From contig JBAIAA010000074.1 of assembly GCA_037893245.1 (NCBI GenBank), forward strand, positions 1,426,001-1,490,000: a DNA stretch of 64,000 bases, written 5' to 3'. Origin of the DNA: Crossaster papposus. Taxonomy: Eukaryota > Echinodermata > Asteroidea > Velatida > Solasteridae. How positions within the stretch are numbered: position 1 is the first letter of the stretch; each line of letters begins with the position of its first letter. Shown here in pieces: positions 12,401-24,400 of the stretch. The position numbers and the translations under genes are program-made. The notes below the pieces were generated by a model. It made no database searches, was not told where the DNA came from, and saw only the letters and a list, made by a program, of their open reading frames with translations.

Positions 12401-15400
12401 AGCATTAGAAAACACAAATATTGGTTGGAGATGTAAATTATCTTTGAAACTTGGCTATGGATTACGCAGTGTTCATTTTTAACCGGCATCGGGCAGTTGT
12501 TGATGATTTGCTTTATATGAAATTCAATTTTTTCAAAACAGTTGCAGGATATCTAGCGCAATCATTTGGCTGGATGCCTAGAATTTACTTTCAAATTAGT
12601 AAGGGTTTCTCCTAGAAATAGTTCCTAATGCACTCTGGAAAGCAGATCATTGTCATTCTCTTTACTAGTGTACTATTTTCAGTTCAGTACCAAAATCAAA
12701 TAAAAAACATTTACATAAGCAAAACATAAGTTTAAAAGACATTGTTTAACCAGTTCGTGCCGGAGGACGTAAATACACGCAAAGTTTTTCCCCAGATTCA
12801 AAACGAATGACGCATAAAAATGTCTGTCAGCATCGAGCAAGGCCGGAAATGCGTGGGTGTGCTTCTTGGTACTATCGGCCTGAACCCGCCATGGATAGAT
12901 TTTTGTTAAAAATAAACCTGGCGCGACTGTTTTAAAGATGGATGATACTGCGGAGAAGCCCATAAAGAAGCAAAGCTTGTAAGGAATGGGCTCCTGAAAG
13001 CATGCATGTACATTGAGCCAAGTACATTTGGGTTTGTTGGCTAGAAAAGTGCACAAGCAGACAAGTGTACAAGAAATCGAATGCTCGTAATTGATCCTCT
13101 GAATATGGGTTCAATGTACATGCTGCTAACAATAGAAATATCCCACAAAAACTCACAAATAACAAAAAAAAAATATATATATACTTCTACGACTACGACA
13201 GGTCAGCAATGCAAGTACAGTGTACATGTACATGTATGATGAACCAATTAAATCGTCAATTTAACAATCAGAGAGCATTCAAAAGATTGATTGCCTTGGA
13301 CCTGTCACGGTAGTCTAGTGGATAGTGGGATGAGCTAATGATTAAAGGTCTGGTTCCAATCATAGAGCTGTTTCTTTATCTATGTTCCAATTCGCCAGGA
13401 CTTATTTTTCTTAGTCAAATTATCTTTGGGCAATTTTAAAACGAAAAGACACCGAGAACATCAGTATTTCGTAGTCTGCTGTCAAGATCGCACTTGACAC
13501 TTTTACCTAGAAACCCTTCGCTGCGGTTTAAAAGAAACACATGTGGCTAATATGCGGCTGCCTCGTTATGGCGCCATTAACTAACAGCAGGAAATCACAG
13601 GGACAATTCATCAACCCCCCTCCCCCCTCTCTGATCTGGCAGGCTTCATGTTGATTTCATTACAGTATTCCCACCTGCAAATGGCACTAATCATTTTTAG
13701 TGGAGGGGGGGGGGGGGAGGAGGGGGAAGGGTGATGAATCTAGCCAAGGGACATGTATTCATGACTTGGAAGAGATCTCACAGTAGCTTGAGTTGCCTAA
13801 GGCCTGACAACAAGCTGTGATGCTTTAGGTTTCAGCATGCCATGCACTGATGGCAAAATCAGGTGGAGAAGGTGGGAGGGAAGGAAATGGCAACAAGGTG
13901 TTAATAATCATCACTCTGGCAAATACTACTTAATCACTTCAATATTTTCTGTAGTGTTTTTGGGGGAATTGGTGAGCTTGCTGTGAATGCACACCTTGCC
14001 TGGGCTTATTTAAAGCATGGAGGTAGGAAAAAGGTAGTATACACCATTTGCAGATATCGAAAATATTTACTACCGAATTATTAAGAAATATCTTACTCAT
14101 CTGAAAGTAAATGTTGATTCTGGGCATCCAGCAAAATGATTGCGCTAGATATCCTGTAATTCTTCCGAAAAATATAATTTTATAATGAAAAATTCGCGAT
14201 CGCCGGACGGCGAGCGCGAAAAAACAAAGATAACATAAGAATAACTGCTCGATGCCGGTTGAAAAAAACTGCTGTTTTTCGTGCTTTTCTCGGCATCCAT
14301 GATTCTAAAACTTCGGACAGCGCAGTTAAACGATATTTACTATAAATACAACCCCCCAAATATACTCATTCATGATAATTCAAGCAATGACCAATGGTGT
14401 ATACTACCTTTAAAATGATGTCGTTTAACCTTACTTAAATCAAATTGAAACCAAAGAATGGTGTATTAGCCCTCGACCTTTTCATGGTACTTTCTAGTTG
14501 AGTTGAAGCAATAGTTGATATACACTTTATGTTTCTAATGATTGTACACTAATTATTTCTATGGGCAATATTGGCAAAGTATTGCACATGGCTGAACTTT
14601 GTCTTTCTGAGTAATTTTATAAATTTATTAAAACCGTTTTTTATTCTCCTTGTTCCTGTTATAGCAGAGATGTAGTGTTAGTTTATAATTCTGATGCACT
14701 ACGAAATGCCGTTTTTTACCATGAGTGATTATAATTAAATGGTAAACTACCTTCCCAACACATAATAAAAATAATCATTAGGATAAGGAACATCTATTAG
14801 ATTCGTTTGAAATTACGACTTCAAAAAGTAACAAAATATATGAGAAAAACTGTTAAACAATGGAAATGAAAAGGTGTAAATAAAACATTATTATTGAAAT
14901 ATAGGTACCAAACCTGCCAAAACCTGCAGTTGGAGTTTGTTGTGTTCGAGGTAGTTAGGGTGAAAGTAAAAAAACGGCGTACAGCTACATAAGTTTTCCT
15001 TGTTGAGAAAGCACAGAATTGTCATAAATTTAGAGGTAGTTATTCTTGGCAAACTGCAGCCCATGCATTGATATATAATTTGTTTCTTAACCTTTGATAT
15101 CCTAATGGTTCCCAAGGACTTGCCTGCTAAATCCAACAGAGTCCAACTGTGACTCTGCTCTTATTCCTCCATGATCCAACACAGTCCAACTCACTGGGTT
15201 GTTGGGTACCTGAACATATAAAATGACTTGTCCGCTAAATCCAACAGGATCCAACTGTGTCTTATTTGTTTGTTTGCTGTTGGATCTAACAGAGTCCAAC
15301 TTGTCGTTATTTACCAGTAACCCAATAGAATGCGATTCTGAATGTGTTCCGGAATATATAAAATGACTCGCCTGCTAAATCAAACAGGTTTCAATGGAAA

Positions 15401-18400
15401 TGTCAACTGGTTGGATCCTGTTAGATCCTGTTACTTCTCTACAAAGCAGCTAACCATCTAGCAGCCATTGACATCAACAAATTTACAATCGACAAGGAAG
15501 CTAGTCAACATTCCACAACCAGACAAACATCAGCCACTTCATTTAGAAAACTTCCCACTCAGAAGGACTGCTACAAGCTTTCCTTCTTCCCACGAACGAC
15601 TGCACAATGTAATTCTCTCCCGCTATTAATAAGGCAATCACCTACCTTAGAAAACCTGAAACATCAGCTAAGTTCCAGCAATTTGCTTGAACTAACCAGG
15701 GGAGCTCTTCACTAAAAATGCTTGCTGCCTTGCTCCGCATCAGCGCCCTGTGCTTGGATATCCACCTGATGGAGATTGCACAGTAGCCAACAGATACAGA
15801 TTCAGCAGGGTTTAGGTTAAGGTTAATGTAAATATTTTTAATGTACTTGCAAGAAGAGATCTTTTATAAAACCTCTCATGTCTGTTCTTCTTTTTTTAAT
15901 TTTACAGCCAGCAGTTTACTGCAGACAGTTATCTTGCCGAAGGGAAGAAACTCAAACACCAAGCCGATGCACAGGTAGTGTATATCTTAGAAAAAAGGGG
16001 GAAAAAGGAGAATCGTATTTAAAAAAATTCAAAAAAAACACAACCGACTTGAATGAACTTGATCAGACTCGGTCCGGCCAGCCGACCCTAAGTAGCTCCG
16101 TGGTCGAACAACAGGATAATAGGACTAGGAAAGCAGGAGGTGGTGGGTTAGAATCCAACCCAAGTAAAGTTGGGTTGGGTTGGGCTTGGGCTTGGGTAGG
16201 AATTGTGTTCTCGCTAGCCCGTGGATACAAATGCAATATAATATTGACATCTTCGTGACGCAAATGTCCATATCATAAAATATTTTAAAAAGCAACGATA
16301 ACTTCGGGGACACCCTCCTCCCCCCCCCCCCCTATCCCAATCTCACTTCTGGCAACAATTATCCCCCACTTTACCCACTTCACCCAAAACACAAACAAGA
16401 ATATAGGTAAAAATATAGCAAAATATCTGCTTGAAACAAAAATAAATGGGGAAAACAATAAGGCAAACAAAAAGATCTGCTTGAGATTACATGACATTTG
16501 ACTTTCTGGTGCACATCGTATGTAGGTACATGTATGTACATGTAGTGTAGTCAAGTAAATATTGTAATTTATGGGTCTTCTTTTCCGGGCCATTAAAATA
16601 GGGTAGATCCAATTACGGGAAGCAGAAACAAAATATAATTTCAGGAAAATTGATTCTTTAAATTGCAACCTATTTACCCCCTTCCATTCTTTCGTCGACA
16701 ACAATTTAACAAGAAGCGAAATAAGGCAATTTGGGTCTGACAATCTGCGTTGGGCTCAGCTTGGCACTTGGCAACAAGTCAAAACAGCCACACCCTCCAT
16801 CCGGCTGATAATGTGCCCACTGGCTCACTGCTGGCCACACCCGTAATCCCTTCACCAACCAAATTTTGTTGTTGTCGTAGTAACCCATGTTCTTTCAAGG
16901 TTACGCTTCGTAATTGAGTCTTTTGCTCAAATTATGAACTCTAGATATCCGGTACATTTACTTCGCCAAGTTGGACATATATATCTCAACTCGAGTTTTC
17001 CAAAGTACGTGTGAAACTGGGTCCTATGTTTACGAGTGTTGTGGCAGTGCACTGTCTTCAACCCCTTCGGGAATGCTGTTGTCAGCTACGCTATGCCGTA
17101 GAACATGGCCTGTGTCACAGCTGCACGCTTGGGTCCATTGTGCAGTGCAGTTGCTGGACAACAGTCATGTGTATAGGAATTAATACCGGCATGAAGGGTT
17201 AAATCTCTGTTAGCTGTTTAAGATTTGGTGGGATTTTTTCCTTTCATTATTTTTTTTCCTTTCATTATTTTTTTTCTTTGCTTAGATAGTTATATAACAT
17301 TAGGTACACGTTTGTTGCACTGCACTTTCTAGAAAAGATATATTTTATTTTAGAAATGTCTATTCACATTTTTATGAGAGCAATCTTTAAATAGTGCAAA
17401 GGTCACACATCACTTCACAAAGTCACAAATTCTTGTCAATTTTTTTTGCCAACCTGAAGAAAGAGGTCTGTACCAAGAAGTAACTGATACCTCCTCTGCT
17501 TGTATTAAATCATTCACAGTTAGAGGTTGTGTCACAGTCACACCTCCAACTGTTCTTATCTCCCGAAGCCACTCATTACAGAAATGTCAAAAAGCAACTA
17601 CTGCTCAAAACCGTGATGGCAGTTATCTCAATTTCAACAAGTAGTAACTGGCCTCCGCCATCTGTTATTAAAGCTGCATCAGACCATTTATCAGTTTTTC
17701 CCCAAAAAAATTACGTTTGAATCAGCAAAAGAACTCAAAATCCAAGGACAGATGCTTGACAACTAAAACCTGATGAAGGTTTATATCTCTTTGAATGCTG
17801 TATATTCCGAGAAAACTAAATTCTCTCAGAGTTTGATTTTCAATTCAAAATTGGCCGAGTCACATTTGGAATTGCGACCACACTCGGCATTAAGGGCGCG
17901 TTCGCATTCAGCCGATTGTACAAGTAGCTACGTGCGTGTCACGTGCTAAACAGACCAATAATAGCAACCATGTGCGCGCACCGTTTGCGGATAGCAAATT
18001 AACTACTAATGGAAATTTCCAAAAATACGCCTCTGAGACTCATTTTCGGAAAAACAGTCTTATATAATTTTTGTTCTTCAAAGTGACAGCATTCCAGAAG
18101 GAATAAATTCACATGGTTACTTTTTGGATAGCTGCAAAAGGCAGACTTTTGCTTTAAAGTGCCGCATTTAACATGCGACTCTGAACGCTGCTGACTCGGT
18201 TAAAACACCTGGACATGTAGCACTCTTACCAACGAAAAAAAAATCATTTCTGCCAAATGGATATCTCGTACCTCCCTGGGAATACAGATATAGAGTAACT
18301 GTTTCCTCTCTTCCCTGATAACATGTCCCCTCGCACGTTAAGCGGGACATTCCTTGGGGAAATTTGGGATTTGGCAGAATTATGACCTGCACCACTTTAG

Positions 18401-21400
18401 TGTAACCCCTAACCTTTTTGGCGTGATGGGCAGGGCTTGCTGTTGGTGAAATGTTAGGTCCCCCTTTGTACCGAAGTGCAGTTTCGGTACAGTCCTGTGT
18501 ATGATTAATACTTTGGATATATACTAATGCTGAATCATGCATGTAGGTCTTTAGTGTAAGACTTCCTACGCTGTTTTTTGGGGGGAGACATGGTGCTGCT
18601 GACAGATGAGGTGTCTCATCAATATCCTCAGCGTGTGCCCAAATCTTAATTTCCTAACGGTTTCAAGTTACCGGTATAGTCTTCTGAATGTAATGTAATG
18701 TGGCATTTTACGATTTTTGGATGAAATTCTTGCCAAAGCGTACAGAATATGAAGTATAGCAGTCAGATTGAGACGGATGACCTTGTTGTTGACATAATTT
18801 GACCCCATTTTGCGCTGACCTGTGAGGCGTTTTGGCCGTTGGCGAAATGAGACAGAACTGGGCAGACATCAAAATGAGAGTTTGCAAATATTTGGAAAAA
18901 AGAATACTATTCTCCTCATGATACTGCTTGTTACATTTTACGCAGACATTTTGTTAACACTTAATGGCTGTTTCAAGTTTGTACTTACCACCAACATGTA
19001 AACGAAAATAATAATACTGACAAAAAGGCTGTTAAAGTTTCAATTTAAGTATTCAGATTAATGATTTGTTTTTCTTTTTAAAATCTTTGTTTAAAAACAC
19101 CCCATTCATTTTGTTTTCTTCATTTTTCTCTACTTCAGCCTGTACCCATCCAGTTCCGTTTAATTTTGCCAGAAAGCCTTACAATTGTGATGACGTCAAG
19201 TTGTATGAAATGTGCACACATTAAAAAATAGAGATAAACCCTTGATATTGTTATTAATGGCTTTTGCTTCCCAAAGATTGACCTATTATTTGTTGGATTG
19301 TTTGATTTTTGTGATCTGCACAGAGTGACAAGAACGTGAAGGCACTGACGTACTTTGACGCGGCGCTATCGTTTATCCTGTGTGGTAACGCTATGGAGAA
19401 TGACCCCGTAGTCCCTGTCGAGAAAGCCATTACTATGTATTCAGATACCTGCGACATTATCAAGTAAGTTCAAAGCCTGAGAAGACCAAATTTAAAAACT
19501 TAAAAAAATTGCAACCCGCTTACATATCTATGACACTAGCTCTCTGTGTTCATGTACGAGTAAGAAATATCCGTAACCAGAATCCAATCTGCGTCTTAAC
19601 CAGTTCGCGCCGGATGACGAATATAAACGCAAAGTTGTCCACAGATTCAAAACGGATGACGCATAAACACGCCACGAGCAAGGCCGTTAAAGAGTCTTTC
19701 AGCAGCGAGCAAGGCCGGAAATGCGTGGGTTTGCTTCCCGATACTGGCTGCCTGAACCTGCTCCGGGTCGAGTCTGGTTAAAAATAACCCGCTCTTCGGC
19801 TCTGTGATGTTAAAATAATCCCGAGATGAACTGGTTAATTATTGTTGGGCGAGTAGTGGATTTTGGTGCTCGAGTAATAACTCGCAAGTAGTCGAGTACT
19901 TGTGAGCAGCTAACAGATTTCTCATAAGAGCAGAAACACTAATACACATTATGACGTGAAGTGACAGCCCATTATTCAGCAGTGAGATGACCTTTCTATG
20001 CAACGATTTGGGTCATTTATTTGTTTGGAGTGAAATCCTGGGGAGAGTGAAGTAGAGCAAATGATTCCTGAACCAGTTCGTGCCGGGATTATTTTAACAT
20101 CACCGAGCTGAGGGGCGGGATTATTTTTAACGAAACTCAATCCAAAGCGGGTTCAGGCCGATAGTGCCGGGAAGCACACCCACGCATTTCCGGCCTTGCT
20201 CGCTGCTGACACACATTTCCAGCCTTGGTCGTGGCGTGTTTATGCGTCATCCGTTTTGAATCTGGGGAAAACTTTGCGTTTATATACGTCATCCGGCGCG
20301 AACTGGTTAATTGCTAGCTTCATTTACATACATCCAGAAACCGGTTAGTAGTTTTTGTTTCCAAGTTGACACTGTGAAGACACATTGCTACTCGCAAGTA
20401 CATAGCCGTGTCTGAAAGATCAGGATGCAAAAAAGAGCTTGTTGGCAAAATTGAAGACATGAGTGATTCATACAGCTTGGTCTTGATTCTCTCCCCCCTC
20501 CCTTGTCTGGTGCAGATTCATCTTAAAATTTAAAGGCAGTCACTTAAACCAAGATGCTCTGAGCATGGACAAGAAACTAGCAGTATTATGGTGAGTACAG
20601 CTGAGGTTAGAACGGTGTGTCCCTTTGGGGTCTCGAATTCTCAACCCACGTGGAAAACAAAATGGACGGGGTATTCGGGGCTCTGTCCACGAAGGAGGGG
20701 GTGCTTTTTGTCCGCTTCAGAGAACCTGAAAATGGGTTGGGGTTTTATTTGGAAAAGGGTATCATAGTCACAAATGTGAGTTGAAAGAATTTGTCATGAT
20801 GTGAGGGAAATGAATATTTTGGTGAAATTTGGTCCAGGATTCTCAACTACACGAATTCGAAGGAATATCCACACGTGGTGTGTAACGTTTGACTAGGTGA
20901 GTTAGTCTTTTATACGCACTCTGGACCTCCGAACAATATAGGTCCACACGATGCGAGAAGAGGTTACGGTTTGTGGACTTGCCCAGGTCCACAATCCGTT
21001 TTTCAGTTTCCGAAAAAGAGCGCTAGAGGAAAAACGGGTTAGGGTTATATATAGAAAAGATAGAAGGAACAGCTGAGAGGCCCAGAATCAAAATTTGAGG
21101 GTACATTTGTTTTGGGGAAGCGAGAAAAATGAGTATTTAGTCAACGTTTTTTTAACTACACGAAGACAAAGGAATGTCCACAGTACGTATGTAAGGTAAA
21201 GCTAAATGGGCCACCCTGTGTAAAGTGTAAAGTTTGACCACTAGTCATCAGTAATAACCGATATCATTTTATTCTCTCTGCCGTTGCGTTGTTCAATAGC
21301 CACCGTTGCCTAGGGCTCCTGTACATGAAGATGTTCAAGATGAAGAAGGCGAACGGAATGAAACTTGCCAAAGTGCTCGGTGAGCACTTCCGAAACTCTT

Positions 21401-24400
21401 CCAAGACCCAGCAGGCCGCCCAAGCTCCTTTGTCTTGGAGCTCCTCAAAGTGAGTTGGATTGGAAAACCAAACAAATTCAAAATCTTTTTGTTTGGTGGC
21501 CGTCTTCGCGAAGCTGAACATTTCTTGAGCAAAAAAAAAAAAGATTACCTAACCTCATCCATATTCATAGGGAGAGTGTGACCTAGTGGTTAGGGCAGAG
21601 CTGTAACAAGTCCCTGACCTTTGTGACTCGAGTCATTTTAAAGAATCGAGTCGGGTCATTTTAAAGAATCGAGTCGGGTCATTTTAAAGAATCGAGTCGG
21701 GTCATTTTAAAGAATCGAGTCGAGTCACAGTGTGTAGTTGAGTCGAGTATTTAGCTCGAGTTAATTCGAGACACAATTATTTGAAACACAAGGTGAGAGT
21801 CCACGACACGATGTATGGTTTGTTGTATGTTTGTTGTGTCACGGAGAAAGAACGGCCGATTTAAATGTGTAACTATGTATGTGCGTACATTGTATGTATG
21901 TACATAATTATTCGCGAACATAAGCGTGTCGGGAACATAAACCGGCAACAATGTAAGTTAGTACATAATTCTTTTGCAAAGTTTTGCTCTTATTTTTTGA
22001 ACTCAAGTTTTATTAGCCTTCACTCGAGTCGAGTCATTCTAATGAGGGACTCGAGTCGAGTCAAGTCATTTACTCAAAGGGACTCAAATCGAGTCATTTG
22101 TAATTGTGACTCAAGTTGAGTCATTAACTCGAGTCATTACAACTCTGCATTAGGGTTCGTGACACATGATCAGACGGTCAAGGGTTCGATTTCAGCTACC
22201 GGCCATATGTTGTGTCCTTGGGCAAGCACCTTCACCCCAACTTGCCTCTCTCCACCTAGGAGTGTATATGGGTACCGCCATTAGCTGAGGAGTAACCTGT
22301 GATAGACAAGCATCCCGTCCAGGGGCAATAGGAATATTCTCAGTCGTTTCATGCTAATGAAACCAGAGTTAAACAGCAGCCTGATGAGCCATTTGTGATC
22401 TGTCACCACAAAATGAGAGTAAAGTCGGAAATATTGAAAATTTGAGATATTGGTATTTTCAAATTCTTAAGAAAGATAGCTTTCCAATGGTACATAACAC
22501 TTGGTGGTTTTTGCGATAAATACTTTTTACAGCGCTCTAGAAAGTCATGGGTTTCACAAAACATGTTTGTTAGAAAACTTACTTTTACATCCTAAACAAA
22601 ACACTTACAAAACAGGACAAGTAGGGTTCGGTTGACGTAGCAACGGCTATGTTCTAATCATTATTTCTTCTCAAAATTGTCCACACATACAAACTATTGT
22701 ATAAACAACAAAATATCAAAATTTCGAAAACGTGGAATACTTACGAGGACCTGATTTGCACTTTTAATTACCGTGTTAATTAGACCACGAATGGACTTTA
22801 ATCCAAACACTAACTACGCAAACACTACGCAAAATCGCGTAATTTCAGAGGTTTTCGATCATCTCATCTCACCACAAAAATGCGATTATGTAGAGGAGGA
22901 CTTCGGCTTTCCAAATTACGCAAAGTCTTAAAATTGACCACCCCTTCATATTTTTCCTTTGGATGGCCATATCTCTAAATCACATTGTGCGACTTTACTC
23001 TCATATTGTGGTGACAGGTCACATATTGGCTCGGGACAGAGTTGGCTCTGTTTTGTTGGGCGTTTACATTTATGATTGAGAGCTGAATTCTCACCGGTCT
23101 ATTCACCATCACGTGTCGGCTGCTAGTGTTTGCTGTTTCCTAAGCACGCAAGCGATGATTCACAGACGGGTAAAATACATATGCACGGTAGACTAGCGCC
23201 AGGTCACCCCGTTGTCCCTTGATGAGGCAATCGAAGAACACAAAAGTGAGCATGCGCAAATATCGCACATGTACATGTACATGTGCAAACATCACACTAG
23301 CTACAATGTACATGTCCTGAAAGCACAGAAACCTGTTGCTATTATATCTGATGCGTATAATATAACTTGACTATTGTTTGTGTCTACTGTATTGTCGCAG
23401 TGTGTATTGAGTTTCTGTGAATCCTCTTCATGTTGTCTGTCCGTTGTAATTGTTAAAGGGACAGTATACCTTTTGGGCAATTATCCAAAAGAAGCGACCA
23501 AGTTACTGTTCAATGGCTTACTTGATGTAAAGATAAACTCTCTGTGAAATTATTGCCTTTGCCAAGCTGTAATTTTAACCAGTTCGCGCCGGGGATTATT
23601 TTAACATCACCGAACCAAGGCGCTGGATTATTTGTAACGAAACTTGATCTGAGGCGGGGTTCAGGCCGATGGTACCGGAAAGCACACCCACGCATTTCCA
23701 GCCTTGCTCGCTGCTGACAGATATTTCCTGCCTTGCTCGTGGCTTGTTTATGCGTCATCCGTTTTGAATCTTGGGAAAACTTTGATGTATATACGTCCTC
23801 CAGCGCGAACTGGTTAAAGAAGAAGTACACAAACGTATCTAAGAGACGCATTAAACAAGTACATTCCATTAGTAGTTGGTTCAAAATATAAATCTTAGAA
23901 TATTAATTATTTTTGAATATACAGCATTCACAGAGCTAAAATTTTGCCAGGATAGTTGTCAGGCACCATTCTTTAGATTTTGAGCAATTTTGCTGCTAAC
24001 CGACAAATGGTATACTGTAACTTTAACCACTTGCCAAATAATGCTTTCTCATAGCTTTTTTTCCTTCCTGTGGCCCTCAGAAGGCTCTTAGCAGAAGTGC
24101 TAGATCAGTGAACCGAGTATAGCCAAACCCTCATATTGAAAAATACGTCACTCCACAGCAGCATATCAACCGATCTGGGGGCAATTTTATGAAGCTGCTA
24201 ATTACAGAAATTTGCTTAGCACAAAATAGTTTTGCTCAATAAAACCAGGTTCCCAGCCAAGACACCAGGTTCTTTTTTCATGCTAAGCAAAAACCAGCTA
24301 GATATCAGTCACAAACAGTATACGTCACCTGAATATTTTGTCTGTAACCCCATTTTTAAGGAAGAATTTGTATGCAAAGCAATTTTGTTTGTGCTTCATA

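Larger units (their letters stand above)
8180..15907. other. Large AFF-like intron (7.7 kb) filled with inverted-repeat elements
   Basis: Phase-2 intron. It holds a MITE nested in another repeat (8284-8639), a C36 run, TTAA-flanked elements at 10427-10668 and 12746-12935, a head-to-head element pair (10944-11671), a further copy at 14028-14413 and an old repeat copy at 15107-15430. No coding sequence was recognised. Confidence 0.7.
19464..20515. other. AFF-like intron carrying two MITEs in opposite orientation
   Basis: Phase-2 intron. Copies of the CCAGTTCGCGCCGG family at 19596-19838 (+) and 20069-20310 (-) form an inverted pair about 230 bp apart. Confidence 0.75.
21572..23060 (+). mobile_element. 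tRNA-derived SINE, interrupted twice
   Basis: The SINE pieces are 21572-21595, about 22148-22394 and about 23024-23060. The first piece has an A-box-like 'cctagtggttaggg' and the second a B-box-like 'agggttcgatttc'. The body has 'cttgggcaagcaccttcac' and 'ctctccacctaggagtgtat', typical of many invertebrate SINEs. Excising the two insertions restores a continuous element. Confidence 0.7.

Noticed and set aside
18168-18542. 124-codon minus-strand open frame
   Set aside because: No recognisable domain, no splice context and no neighbouring exons; it lies in an AFF intron. It could be a transposon remnant, but evidence is insufficient.
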